Positions 48,229 through 61,347 are shown, counted from the stretch's first letter. The stretch is DNA of 64,000 bases from Trogon surrucura (GCA_020746105.1 CM036622.1:21553487-21617486); one strand, 5' to 3'. Program-made: numbers and translations. Notes: generated from the sequence alone by a model not told the origin.

Positions 48229-49880
48229 TTTTTTCACAGAGGCGTTCCTCTGCTATCACCTTACTGATAGGCTCAGCCTTGGCCAGCGGCGGGTCCCTCT
48301 TTGTAGCCGGCTGGCATTGGCTCTATCAATCTTGGGGAGCTTCTAGCAGCTTCTTACAGAAGCCACCCTGCAGCTCCCCCCCCGCCGCTGAAATCTGGCC
48401 AGGCCAAACCAAAACAAATACTCTGAATCTTTAAGTTCAATTGAGCCACCTTCAAGAATATACCTATAAGGAAAACGTGCAGTTTTTTCACAAAATGAGA
48501 CTGGAGAGTCCCACACAGTTTCTCAGTTGGGACTTACGGAAACTTATAGAAAATCCCTAGATCCCACTCAGCTCAACATCACTGCAAAAGCCGGCATGTC
48601 TCACAGACCAAGCAGAGAGGTATGGCATGGTGGATGCCCCGTTAATTATTTTTACAAGTCCACTAGACCAGGAACTCATAAAGGGTCCCATTCTTACCCA
48701 CTGCGCATATGTCTCACTCTAGAAGCTATGAAACTCCAAGCCGAGCTTTGCTGTGACTACTGAACACCCAAGTCATATATTTCAGCATGGGAGCTTGCAC
48801 ACGAAAGCCTGAATTTCTAGCAAATCTGTTCCACGAGACTTCTTTGGGTTTGCTGCATCAGCCTGCCCAGTATGTGGGCTCAGAGCTTCAGCTAGAGGGA
48901 AGGGACACCATATGTCATCACTCGCAATACCACGCGATCCTTACTGTTCAGCCTCTTGGGAGACAGCAATTCTAAAGCAGCATTTTCAAAAAGAATTGCA
49001 AGCACACTTACAGATAGGAGCCCAGTGATTGCTGATCAAACTGGTTAATTAGGCATCACTTCAGTGTAGTTCTGGATGTAAGCAACTGCACCCCGTGCTC
49101 AGTTGCATTTGAATCAGGGCTAAATATGGGAAGCAGAATGAATCAAAAAGCCCATTCCGTATCACTCTTGGTAAAAGAAAATGTGAATTCTGCCAAATGC
49201 GCCTTCCCTGAGAAAGTTTTGATTTTCTCAGAAGTTTTTGATTTCCTGTCACAAAAAGTAAAATTTTTAGCTCCAGGATGTGCTAACACAAATCACAAAA
49301 AACAGTTGTAACAAAACCATAGTGTCTCTTTTCAGTCTCATTTTCCAGTCATCTTCTTAGTCCTCTTGTCTCATGGGAGCAGTAATTCAAGTGCTATGAT
49401 CCCCGTTCTCCTTCCTCTTTGGCTCTTAGGCTTGAGCACATTTTCCACAGTGCACCACAGTATGCTTTTTATTTGGGCTCCCACAGCTCATGATGGAAAG
49501 AGTCATCTGAATGGGGAGTGCCAGCCCTGGAGGAGAGCAGATCACGAGAACTGCAGCTTCCATGAGTCACTGCGGGAGATGCTTGGGTCACAGAAGATCT
49601 GGCCAGCAACTCGCAACATTTCCCACTGAAAAATCGCTTTTTGTCCCTGATAGGGACGAGAGCTCCAGAACTTTTTTTGGTGATACCGAGTCACAGTCTT
49701 AACCATCTCTAATAATATTAAAAATAGGCTTATTGCACAGCCTGTTTCCTGGTCTCTTTGAAGCTTCTGATTCCTCAGCCCAACTCCACGAGCCCTGTAC
49801 CATATGTATCTGTGACAAAATTACTGCTTGCGCTGTTTTATGATATACTAGCAGTGCAGCATCTGGCAACATGGTTTGGG

Positions 49881-49903
49881 TTGTTTTGTTTTGTTTTGTT
49901 TTG
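49881..49903. repeat. (TTTTG)n microsatellite
   Basis: Four TTTTG units, the complement of the AAAAC type seen at 9.9 kb. Confidence 0.88.
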
Positions 49904-52771
49904 ACTGGAAAGAAACCTCCCAAATGCTCTGGTCAAATCCAAAAAGACATTAAATCAGCACTTTTTTAACTTGGGCACAGAGGATGAGGGAGGATTTCCT
50001 GACTCATCAAGTGAGGACACAGGCATCTGCACACCAGCACGCAGGTGGCTGTCACACGGTGATGCCACAGGCACCTCTCTGTCATCACACTGCCCCACTG
50101 GCAGGGAAAAGGACGCAGGCAAAGCCACCCAAGATGAGAGCCATCGACATTTGGGGGCAGTTTGGGAGGAGGCAGGGCTCCAGGCCTTCTGTCAGACACA
50201 GTGCTTTTCCCTGTGCTTAGAAGAAAGCTCGCTGACTTCCCATGTGTGCAGGATATGTCCACTCCTCCTTTTTATCATTCCTCCTTGCGAAAGCCCTGTC
50301 AGTAAAATGCGCATTTCAACAGTGAGTCTCTCATAGCTCTCCTTATCTTTAATTTCCTTTCACTATAGCCTATTCTATGGTGCCTTTCCTTTGCCAGGCT
50401 ATTTCAGCTGCAACGGTCAGATCAGGATCAGAACTTCTCACAAGTTTAAGGGAGAGTCTGGAGGCAGAAAAAGATCTGCAGGTCAAAGCAGAGATGCAGG
50501 CCAGGGCAATAAATGTGTTTCCCTTCACATTTAGTTTCACCAGACCCCTTTTCAGCCTTGTGCTCTGTGACAAATCACTTTCTTTTCGTAATTATCCCTT
50601 TTAGTTCTGCCCTGCCATGAAAAGGCTTAATCCCAAACCCAGCAGATTGAAGTCTTTCCTTCAAATTAGCCATAAACAGCAGAAGCAGTAGCAATCGTCC
50701 ACTTCATCTTATTAGAAAGTTGGGAAGGAAGGAAAAGCCTCATCTCTGGCTAAAAACATCTTCTTGCAGGCCAGGACAGGAGCTGTGTCCCTCCCCCCTC
50801 GTGGGCCACCAGTTGTGGAGGGGCCACACACTGAGGTTTCTGTTTCTAGACAGTTCTCCTCATGGCCTCCAGGAGAGGGCACGAAGGGGCAGGAGGAAGA
50901 GGAAGAGCAGGACTGCCCAGGTCAGAGAGAGCCTGGGCTGTGATACAGGGGTGGTGGCATTACAGCTTGGTGGCAGGGAAACAGAGCAGTGAAACATTTG
51001 ATGGGGAAAAAGAGGCTGAAAAATCAGACAAACTTCCTCCCCAGTTTGACTGCCACATGAGACATCCCTTGTCAATGTTTCCAGAGCATATTTTTTCAGT
51101 TCTTAGGACATTAAAAATAAAGTTTTCAGGCTGATTGGATCAAAGTCAAATTTCTAAAAAATAAATGGTCCTCACAAACTGGAAATCCTGCTTTCCAGCC
51201 AGCTCTGGAAAACCCTAATCAAACAGTCTGAACAACCCATCAACTGTACATTATTTACTCTAGCAGTTACACACTTTTCCTATTGGAAACACTTACAAAC
51301 AGCAAGCGCGTTCACAGAAACCGGGGCTGGTTCATGCATGATTGAGTAAAAAGTGGGATGAGAGGGGAAATGTCGAAGGGTGGGGGCAATACTCAAGGAA
51401 TATTCATTTGTGAAAACCCTGATGATCTCCTCTGTTCCTGCAACTGAAAAAACCCTCTTATGAATGTCTGCACGTTCACACACATCAGACGAGGTTCGTC
51501 ATGCAAAGCTTCACTTTTTACTGTTCACGGCAGGTTATCCTGAGAAGGCAACGTGTCTCCTATTTCAGGCCGTAGGGAGGGTCGCCTTGTAATAGCACCG
51601 CGTGTAATGGGTTTCATTGCGCCTGGGAACCAAAGAATTTGACCTTTGAGCAAAATAACATGAAGTAAAAAATGCGTTCAGCTCACAGTTAGGTTGAGCT
51701 AAGAGTACAGGTGGCGAGAGAGCGCTTTGAACGTTGTCCATGCTGCCTGACTGCAGCTCCACAACAGGCAGTCCTTCCCCTCTGAAGAAAATCTCACAGT
51801 GTTGTAAATTTAGAGAGGCAAAGGGGAAAATTTGTTAAGGGTAGTCCCATCTCTGAATATTTAGAAGTCGTAAATTATGAATCGAATGTTTGAGGAACTA
51901 TCTGAAGATCATGGGGCGAACAAAAATAACAAAAAATAAGGTTAATTTATATTTTTTCTGGCGGTTGTAGCTTTCTTTAGGATGCCCCTGGGTCATATTT
52001 TCAAACTTCTTCACAGTCTGAGGAGTAGCAACTTGCTTCTATAAAATGAAAACTGAGATTCTCACCTAATTAAATGTCTCCAGGAATGGGAAGTTATAGG
52101 GAAAAAAGCATCAAGTATCACGAGACTTACGATAAAAATCACAGGATTTGCCAACACTGAATCAATCACGAGTTAGGAAGTGATAGCACTTGTTCTAGCT
52201 GAATAGCAAAAATCAAACAGGCACAAACCTTATTCAAAAATATTTTGCAGGCATGACTGCCAAACTTCAGATGGCTGTGAGTAATACTACTCATTGTTTC
52301 AGAATATTCATATAGCCAGTAGGTACTTTTGGAAATCCTTGAGAAGCCTGCATTTTCCATAATGCCAGAATGATTAATTTGTATTGAAAGTTTGTTACTT
52401 GCCAATTATGTATCTACTATATCAAGAATCTGAGTCACACGATCAGCAGCCAGAAACAATACCATGCTGTATGTTTAGACACTCAAGATGCATAACAAAT
52501 ATTCAAAGGAGAAAGTTTGCAATCAAACTGCAGGCTGGAAGTTCTGCACTGAAACTGTTTAGCTGGAAGTGAGAATAATTAATACCATCTCCAAAAAACC
52601 AGACCATTTGCAAAGGAAGGCATATTACAAAAGGCAAATAATTACATTCATAGCTAATATTACTCCAAATTAATATCTGGGGGACAACAAGGTACTAGTT
52701 CTAAGTACAAACAAATAAACAGAGATGCTCTTCTAGCCAGAATACAAAACAATCCCTGGTTTCCACTGCAG

Positions 52772-52901
52772 ATTTAAGACCGTCGCTTTAGCTCTGCTTA
52801 TACAAATGGATGAGGCAGATGTACTTCTCTGCCAGCCTGTTTCGGTCCATCTGTACAAACTTCCTAGCAGAGCTAGATTTGCAGTTCAGCGTAAATTCGA
52901 G
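52772..52901 (+). other. Candidate internal exon, 130 bp
   Basis: Upstream, TTTCCACTGCAG ends at 52771 and is a good acceptor. Downstream, GAG followed by GTAAGG at 52902 is a near-consensus donor. One of the three frames is open across the whole 130 bp (43 codons) and contains an ATG at 52806. The peptide has no motif I recognise. By composition, a frame of 43 codons is open by chance perhaps one time in eight, and paired splice-like sites are common in 64 kb, so this may well be a decoy. Confidence 0.15.
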
Positions 52902-54197
52902 GTAAGGAGCACACTGTATGATTTATATATGAGTTATCATTTAGCCAAAGCCTGGCGTTTCATCGATATACCTGTTATTCAGATGTATTCAGAAGCCTTT
53001 CAACGCACATGGGTTTTCCCCTTGCAGTGACTATATCCTCAGAAGAGATGTAAGAGCCAGATCTTTCCTATTCCCCAAGGTTAAAGGAAAAAGTGAGATG
53101 TCCTTTGTTTTTTCAACTTACCCATACAGAATAATTCATCTGCTGATATTCATAAGGTGACTTCCACCAGCAAATGTAAAGATGTCAGGAGGAGAATTTT
53201 TAAGCACATATGTAATTGTTTATGATTGGTATCTGCTTTTATTTAGCATACTTGCTAGCGCTCTCTTTCTGCAGCTAGTCTGTAAGAATATTTCTTGACC
53301 AAGAAATCTGCTCTTCAGGGAACTATATTTCATGTTCTTTTCACTCTTTGCAAGCTCTGCCATAATAGAATCAATGTATCAAATCAATCCCGCAAAGCAG
53401 CCCAACAGTCTAATAGTAAAGGTAGGAGACGGAGATGTTTTCTAACAGAAATTTTGGCAGGAAGAGATTAATGCGTGTTTGCCTGTTTCCTCTTCTTCTC
53501 CTTCCACTGACACACAGTGTGGAAGAAGCGAGACACAGTGCATCCTGTTTGATCCCTGATAGTATTTTTGGTTTACCTCAGAAAGTCTCGATGAGAAAAC
53601 CCTTTGAGATTTCTGAAACCACATTTCTGCAGCTTAGTCCCTTCGATTAGTAAATTATTTAAACACATTTGTTGCAGCTTTGTATGTCCTGCATTCCTTT
53701 ACAACAAAGAGCAAGCAGGGCAACATCACAGGGTGCCAGCAGAGCACCCCGCTGCTCCTCCAGCTCCCTTACCCTTTGCAAGGTGACTTGTGACCTTTGG
53801 CGCAGGCATACGCAGTCGGGCACTTCTATGGGCCAGCCACCCGCTTGGAGAGGGGGTGCGTGGAGGAAACTTGTCACCCCACCCCTAAGTTTGCCAACTA
53901 CCTCCATGTGCTGCAGGGAAAGGGGGGTGTCCCCACTGTTCCCCCAAAACACCACCCTTTGCCCTGGCCCTCGGCGCAACCATCTCCCCGGGCAGCAGCG
54001 GACGCAGCAGCGGACGCGGCTGTACCCGCTTCTCTGCCTGACGCGGAGAGGCACCAAATCTGCGAGCAGCGCCGGCTGCCCGATTTAGGGATGTTTGGGC
54101 AATGGTAGAAGGTAGAAAGCTCCGAAAGGAAAGATAAGTCAACCCCCTGCCCTGCAGCCGGAGCTGTGCGGGCCGAGCCTCTCTCCCTTGTGGTGTC

Positions 54198-54212
54198 AGC
54201 ACCCTCTAGGGG
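54198..54212 (-). promoter_or_regulatory. CTCF-like binding motif
   Basis: On the minus strand CCCCTAGAGGGTGCT matches the well-known CTCF core (CCACTAGGGGGCGCT type) at 12-13 of 15 positions. It lies at the left edge of the most CpG-dense part. Confidence 0.4.
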
Positions 54213-54289
54213 CACACACGCACAGACACACGCACAGACACACAGAGGCGCACATCACGGACGGACACACAGACACGCACACACGCGCC
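54212..54289. repeat. CA-rich array with CACAGACA and CACGCA units
   Basis: Irregular tandem CACACG, CACAGACA and GGCGCACA units between the CTCF-like motif and the most CpG-dense stretch. The plus strand encodes a spurious His/Thr-rich frame. Confidence 0.8.
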
Positions 54290-54420
54290 ACAGCCTCGAC
54301 GCAGGTTCCGGGCTCGGCCGGGCTGAGCGGCCGCGGCTTCCCCGCAGGGCTCTGCTCCCGCGGCCCGGCTACAGGGGGGGGCCACGGGGAGGGGAAATCT
54401 CAGCTTTACCTGCAAGTCAG

Positions 54421-57400
54421 TGATAGGGTTACTAAAAAAAATTCAAAAAATATATTAAAAAAACCCCAAGCAGTCTCGAGCGCTTGCATGCCTTGTGCAG
54501 CTGTGCAACCGTCCCAGAGCTGCCTGCTTGAGTTATGGCTCATAATTTTCATGGAAAGTTCTCGCAGTTCACGACCCAGGAGATCCCAAACATATGATTT
54601 AATCGGGCATTAGTCAATGTCAGATTTTTCCTTTCCCAACGCATCTTCTGATCTATACCACATTGTCGGCATCTCTCTGCAGCGCGAGGGAGGCAGGAGG
54701 CACCTCGATGCAGGTGAGGAAGGGAGGAGGGAAGTGGCGCTTGGACGAGGAGCAGCTGCAAAACTGGACAGATGCAGCCTTTAATGACTCCACATCCACA
54801 CGCTTGTTCTCAGCCTATCGCCCTCACAGCCCATAACGTGTCTGTATTTATGGGAGATGACAAAGGTCTAAGCCACCTGCCAGTGAGCGCATTTCACCAG
54901 ACAGGCACTGCCTTCAAACTCTGTCCTCTCCTTCCAGTGAGCAAGCTGCTGCTCCCAAATCTGGTCTTTCCCGTCTGTTCGCAACCACAACTGGACAAAA
55001 TTTCTGTTCTTACTTACAGTGATCCTCACCGAAGAGCCTTCACGTTGAACACACCTCCCACTATAGCTTAACTCTTACCCTTTAGGCTGTTGGGTCCAGA
55101 CCTCCTAAATCCCACCAAATGGGTGGGATAAAGCCGTGCCTTATGGAAATGAAGACCAGCCATGCTACTGGCTTCAAGAAAGCCATGCTATTCTGATGTG
55201 TTTATAGCCACTAGTAACCCAATACCACCATGCTCCCTCCTTGTCATAGTAAAAATGGTTTGAATGATGATTTTCTCTGGAAAACAATTGCATTTATATG
55301 TTAATCACTGTTCAATATTCATTGGCTGTTATTCTCTCCTCAGAAATTTTAGGCAACTAATCAAGGAGTGGAAGCAAATCAATGTGCCAGACTTTTTTTG
55401 AAGCGTAAGAGTGGAGCTGTGTATTGATTCATTCCTGCTAAGAACAAGACTTTATGCAATTCAGGCCACAAACGACTCATCACAAACACCAAACAACTAA
55501 CAGATGGAGTGGGCAGTCTGCAAACAAAGCAGAGGTTGAAATCACATTCCCCAAAACAGTCTGGCAAAAGTCTGCAGAAAACAAGATGTCTTTCCAAGTG
55601 ATTTGCAAGAGAAGAGAGGCCTGAATTAGGGAACGAATATTGTAATGCCCAAACAAGACCTACATACTAGATAGCGTGGTTCTTGCTTTCCTTCAAGTTG
55701 CAAGGCTGGACAGGCAATCCCAATTTTAGGCTCTGACAGGAGATGCTACTCTGAAGAGAAGCCCCTTTCTTCCTTCTCCCCACAGACATTAAAAAAGACA
55801 ACAGGAAAACTCTCCCAAATAGTAACTTCTACCTCTTACAGTTTCGTTACATAGTCAGGCAAATCTCATCTTGTGAGCAGCCTCAGGTTACTTGAACACT
55901 CTAATAGAGTGCTCAGCCTTCCTCCTTTTCCATTCCTTCACTCCAGAACCATGTAGTGACGGGAGAGAGATGAGCTTGTGAATAGTGAGAATAACTTTAG
56001 TACCACCCAGACGGCTCAGTTCAGGTAATTCACACAATCGTACTTTGTGTCCTGGCCTAACAACCATCCAGACACAAAACTGGGAGAGACAATGCCGGCA
56101 AAAAAGAAATAACAGTTTAGGGTCCTATTCCATGTGCATATAGCACATTGTAACCCACCAACAGAAACAGAGGAGAATTAATCCCACTTCTCCTATCCTT
56201 GCAAAATCCTTAGTGCAACAGAAATTTACTAAAGGATCATGGTAGAGCAGAGTATGCTTCTTGAAGACCCTGTAATGATTAAGAAACAACCCACAGTGTA
56301 AAATAAATATGTAGATGAAGAACTGCATGGCTGTCATGTAGATCCGTATCACGTGAACAACAGCTCTGTGAAAATTTGCGTTGGTTCTATCAGGTACAGC
56401 ATTTTCTGTCTGATACGCACAGTTGTCCACTTGGCCTGAAACGGTTCAGGTACTGAACTACCTTCATCTAAAAGATGACAAACAAGGAGCTCAAGCAGAA
56501 AATATCTCAAGGGAGAGAGACTTTGACATAGATTTTTAATGCTCTATGGCATTCAGATTGTACCATGTTTGGTTGGGTGGGGCTTTTTTCGTAGGACATC
56601 GTGGCTTTGGACAGCAGGATGAGCTGACGTTCTCCTGTAAGAACTGCAAAAATGAGTTCATGTTTGGCAAGAAAGATCCTGGGATCCTTGGTTTCTGTTT
56701 CATTATTATGAAGCATTCCTTCAGGTCCCCAAGAACATCTATAGTCCTCTGTGGTTAAAGCAGCTACCCATTGGAAAAACATCTGATAGATGTGATAGCT
56801 ATCAAGAAATTGGCCTGAGGAGATACACAAGGTGGTATGGTTAGCCCGTGACTGAAAAGGCAGGTATTCAGGGCTTGCAGTGAATCCTGTTTAGGTAAGT
56901 TTTTTATGCTTGACCACCACTGTGGTGAGAAATCTGTCATGGGAGTTCTATGTCAAGGAACAGGCTGATGAAGTCAATGCCACTTTCTGCTGTAATACTT
57001 GGCTGAAGTGACTCTTCAAGAATATCATGCAGAATACCCTGGACAACTTGGGCAGGCAAGATCTGTTCTCTTCCCAGTATGGATTAAACGTGCTATAGGT
57101 GAAAGGACAGGCTGAAGGCATTCTGCATCCCCACAGCTGACGTTTCTGTGTTCCTCCCCACCCTGCCATTCTGCTCCAGAGGAAGAGGAGAAAGGAAAAG
57201 TAAAGACTATTTGCTACTTCTACTAAAAGAATAAAACTGATGCCAACAAACCATGCTGCAGCTAAGCAACTTGTTGTGGTCTTGCCTGGCACCAGGAAAC
57301 CAAAGCTGAAAAGCTCTGATGGAAACAACTGTCAATGCTGCATGGCACATGGCTGTGGTTGTGATGATATAAAATACTATTTTTTCTTTTGTGGTAAAAT

Positions 57401-60400
57401 TAATAGACCTCTTCCTTAAAATACAAATCTGTTATCCTTCCCAATGATTCTACCAGAAATACATAGTGTGGGACTGTACAGCACCCTTTCAGCTTAGGAA
57501 ACTGATCAACACGTGATCGCTTACCACAACAAATCTTTGATGATCGAATCATAGAACCTCTTTACCAGTGTGATACCTTGGCCTGTACTTACATGTCCTA
57601 AATGGCACACCTGACCACTCTCTGGGTTCTAGAGCCCCCTTTTCAAGAAGTAGTACTAGGATAAGTAGTTTTGGCTGACCTTTTACTATCTGGTCCTTAG
57701 CGCACTAGTTTCACCCAGCTCACCCAAAGAAAATCACTGTCACCAACAGCAAGTACAAACGGAGACATTTCTTTGTGATTCCCTCATCTGAGCCCACGAT
57801 TTATCCCACATTGTCTTCCCTGGCAGAATAATCAAGCACACTGACTATTAATAACAACAGAGGAGGCAGAAAGACATAACGAGAAAACTGCACCAAACAC
57901 TTTATTCTGCCTGGGATGTAGAAATAAGACTTGACATAAAGAATAACTGCAATGAGCATATGATTTATTGTTTATACTATGCCATAAGAGAAAGCTTTTA
58001 GATATTAGTGGCCTAATAAAGTGATATAATGCTTGCCCTGCGTTTATCCGTGTGGTAAATAGATAGCACAATTGACACCTGAAGCATTGTAAGAGAAGCA
58101 GCAGCTACAAAATCAGAACTCTGAGAGGTAGTGGCAGAATATATTGCTAATTCCATCTCTCAGGAAATAAGGAAGCACATTACTCTCCAGTAAAATTCAA
58201 GTATCTGGTGAATTAAGATTATTGGTGACAGCATTATGATACTGCTTTCTCTTCCTCCAGGAGGATGTGCATTAGAGAATTCTCAGCCTGACATAAAGTT
58301 CTTGCACCATTGTAACACAAAAGAGGCTCAAAACTAGAAATTCCATTTTACAAATAGGTTGGGGCTGCGACATTGTTTCTGACAGAGAGCGAAACCTTTT
58401 CAAGAGAAAACACAACACAAAGCCCAGCACTGTCCCTCTGAGTTACCATATCTGCCTCTGGCCAGAGTGACCGTAGGAGCTGACTGGCAGAACAAGGTGT
58501 GACCATCAGTAGCTACTTTCCATGAAACCACCTTAAGAGCAAGACTACTGCGTTACTCTTATTGAGTTGAAAACTGCATGCTGGCATAGGATAACCTTCT
58601 GGACAGAGAAGCTTTCTAGTAAATATGAACATCATTACAAAAATCCAGCTCCAGGGGCTATCTCTCCTGGCAGGCCAAGCCTTCTAGGTCGCACACAGGT
58701 GGTACCAAATGACTTTTCCAATTCAGAACTCAGCTATAAACCTCAGGTCGTGTGTACTGGGGTTAATGTGGACTGAAGTCATCTGCCTATCTTCAGGGAG
58801 CAAATGTTCAAGACAGTTCTCTCTCCAGTCCTTATTTTCGTGTAACTGGTTTGACACTAAAGTCTGCTCTGATCCTTCACAAAAAGAAACGCAAACATGA
58901 GGCCATGCAGGGATTAAAGCCTACTCTCTGTGAGCAAGAATGGCAAAATTGGGAAGTGAGCACATCAGAAGTGAACCGTGTCTCACCTGGCATCTTGACT
59001 TATTTTAGCAAAGAAGAATATGCACAAGCTTTCCAGAATTCAGACATGAAACAGTTGCAGGCCAGCCTACAGAAGTCTTCTGTCTCTCATGGATCACCTG
59101 TTTGCAGAAGAAATCCCCTTGATTCTGTCAGTGCCCCAGTCTAGCTCTATTCTTCTTCATATCCGTAAAGCCCTCTAACTCAAGTGGTAATTTCACAGCC
59201 TTTGACTTGCCCTAAGAAACACTTCTTCATTTCATGAGGAGACAGTAGTACCTATTCTCAGCAAGTGAAAATTAGCAAGAGTCTCTCCTACCAAAAGGCA
59301 CAGCCTGCTTATTCTTTCACTAAAATATTCATATCTGCCTCTGTAACAGTTCCTTTAGCTAGGAGCGAAACTCTAGTTAGGTAAAACACTGGGAAACTGC
59401 CACATGCTCCTGCAACTATATGTTGCACATAAAATAATTCAAACACACTATTAGAGTGTGTAATTTAGCTCATATGTAGTTAGAAAGTGCAGAGGTTGCC
59501 AAGTGACTGCATCCAGCTGGAAAATCAATTTATATATGCCAGTTTAATAAAACCAGAAAGTCTTCCGCAATACATGAAGAAATGTTAGACAACGCTGAAA
59601 TTGTACATTATGTAAAACCAAACGTAGCTGTAAATTACAGGCTGAGTGCGAAGGATCATTCGTGCCCTGCCAAAATTCATATAAGTGGTCGCCAGTTTGG
59701 GGACGGAGGGGGAAACATACCATAATAAAATGAAACTTCATACAAGCCCAAGTACAAGCTTCCAGGGCCAAATTTTGGCAGAGGAAACTTTAAAACAAAA
59801 TTGACTTTGGCCTTGAGCCATCTCTGACTGATTTAAATTTGCAGTAGTCAAGGGCTACACTGGTTCAAATGAAAACAAAACACAGGTGATTTGATGGTGC
59901 AGAGATCTTTCTGTGTACTGCAAGCAAGCCCAGACCTCTTAATCTGGACTAACCGCATTGCTTGTCTCCAGAGTTTCCCATTCAGTCTCATTTTAGCAAG
60001 CACTGCTTTGTTGTCCATGTACTGCCTGCTCCATTGCCACGTGTGTATAAATTCAGCCCCAGCACAAACTAGACTATCCATTCTCTGCCTCTGCTTTGCT
60101 GGTGACAACCCAAGGGGCTCGGTGGTATGAGTGTTGCCTTGTCCTTGCTGTTGGGGGGTATAGGTGTAAAGCAACGTGTGTCACCAGTCCTGGTCTGGAG
60201 ACACAGCCGCCAGCACTGCAATACCCACAGCATGGATGGTGCTAATTACCACACTTGCTTCTGCTCTCTGAAGAGGGATGAATAGTTCGGGGCACACAGA
60301 GATTCCTGGAGCAGCACTTCCTCCCTCTAGCGTCTTGCTCAAAGCGGTATAGGGTGAGTTCGGAATGCCTGTGCACCAGCAGGAGACAAACACAGGACTT

Positions 60401-61061
60401 CAGTTTTCAGAGCTATCTGTTAACATCTCTCACTAACACCAGCAAACCAACTCCCATCAGTACTAGGGAACACGCAAAACTATAGAAGTGAATCAGGCTT
60501 TACTGCCCTGGGTTTGCTACTCTATTTTCTGGACAAGCCATATAAGGCAGGAAAAAAACCACACATCTACAAAGCAACACTAGTCTGATCTTCTGTCCAC
60601 ATACGGCCCTATCTAAATTAACTATTTAGATTAAATTAACTCCTCATCTGCACAGGCTTGTTTGCAGAGGTAAGATGAGTACAACTGTTCTCGGGATGCA
60701 CACTACTTGCACACTGCCTACACCATCCTGACTAGGGCTCCCTTTCAAGGTGCCCCATTACAAAAACCCCAAGGAAACTCCAGTTAGAGCAATAGCTACA
60801 TCATCAATATCCTAGAAACCAACTTTGGCTCAGCTTCTAGAATTTGTATCCTAAAAGCATTTCCTGCTTGCGGAAGTTGGATGGAGAAGTTTTCAGATAC
60901 TCTGGTTATCAGGGAAATTCCTCAAGCCTTTCAGATGAATCAAATGCATTTTAGCAAACTATTTCCTTTGGGGTTTTAGGAATCAGTCCTTGCTACTCAC
61001 ATCAACAAGCTCTTACTCCTGCACCTTAACCTGCTAATCTTCTCATCGGTCTCCTCATTCA
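54421..61061. other. Unique sequence, nothing recognised
   Basis: 6.6 kb of AT-leaning DNA. Open frames of 60-126 codons (for example 56948-57328 and 56507-56830 on the minus strand) have no domain I recognise. I cannot exclude diverged exons or conserved non-coding elements. Confidence 0.5.
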
Positions 61062-61066
61062 CCCTC
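61062..61066. repeat. Target-site duplication, left copy
   Basis: CCCTC immediately before the LTR, identical to 61498-61502 immediately after it. Confidence 0.9.
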
Positions 61067-61194
61067 TGTACTGGGTTCAGCTGGGATAGGGTTAATTTTC
61101 ACTGGAGGCTGGGAGCTGGGCATAGCCGGGTAGCTGAACCAAACTAGCCACTAGCCAAGGGGATATTCGATACCATCACGGAGTCATGCTCGGG

Positions 61195-61200
61195 TATATA
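61195..61200 (+). promoter_or_regulatory. TATA box of the plus-strand LTR
   Basis: TATATA preceded by CGGG and followed by GGGGGAGC, the typical U3/R boundary context. It implies a start site near 61225-61230. Confidence 0.7.
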
Positions 61201-61341
61201 GGGGGAGCTGGACGGGGCGGGTTCTCTCTCTTTTCCACCTCTCCGCTGCATCGCTGGGTTCCGGGTGGCGAGACATCCGTGTTACATATTACTCACGTTA
61301 TATCTGTTTAAACACTACTGTTACATCATTTATGTTTCATC

Positions 61342-61347
61342 ATTAAA
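61342..61347 (+). terminator. LTR polyadenylation signal ATTAAA
   Basis: Common variant polyadenylation hexamer about 147 bp after the TATA box and 150 bp before the LTR end. Confidence 0.5.

Larger units (their letters stand above)
47229..48416 (-). mobile_element. Solo LTR of an avian endogenous retrovirus, 1188 bp
   Basis: Bounded by TG at 47229 and CA at 48416. Read on the minus strand it begins TGTTTTGGTTTGG and ends GTCAACCCACGACA, matching a common avian ERV LTR. Minus-strand signals are in the right order: a degenerate CCAAT-like element near 48260-48270, a TATA-like CATATTTA at 48221-48228, tandem C-C-A-C-G-G-G-C-T-A-C-A-G motifs in the GC-rich middle (47889-47901 and 47935-47947 on the plus strand), and an AATAAA polyadenylation signal at 47414-47419. 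Flanks are CATAC (47224-47228) and AATAC (48417-48421), a 5-bp target duplication with one mismatch. There are no gag, pol or env sequences beside it, so it is a solo LTR left by LTR-LTR recombination. Confidence 0.9.
48417..53689. other. Unique sequence with one candidate exon
   Basis: Apart from the candidate exon at 52772-52901 and a TTTTG run, I recognise no gene, transposon or RNA. Short open frames are featureless. Confidence 0.5.
53690..54420. promoter_or_regulatory. CpG-rich block, candidate CpG-island promoter or insulator
   Basis: CpG density rises sharply, especially at 54230-54385, where I count about 20 CpG in roughly 155 bp. Neighbouring sequence has almost none. The block contains NotI-type GCGGCCGC at 54329-54336, a CTCF-like motif at 54198-54212, a CA-rich array, and nuclear-receptor-like half sites near 53781-53796. 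No coding exon is recognised. Possible donors are CAG/GTGAGG after 54713 on the plus strand and CAG/GTAAAG on the minus strand at 54410. It could be a promoter of a nearby or non-coding gene; orientation is not decided by sequence. Confidence 0.45.

Noticed and set aside
47229..48416. Many frames of 60-152 codons inside the LTR
   Set aside because: LTRs of this type do not code for protein. The frames arise from GC-rich tandem motifs. No gag, pol or env motif is present nearby.
56125..57328. Three minus-strand frames in a row that looked like a decayed gene
   Set aside because: They lie in frames I could not join with consistent splice sites, and I recognise no protein family in them.
60320..60345. 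Second CTCF-like site around CCCTCTAGCG
   Set aside because: Too few core positions match and there is no CpG-rich context.
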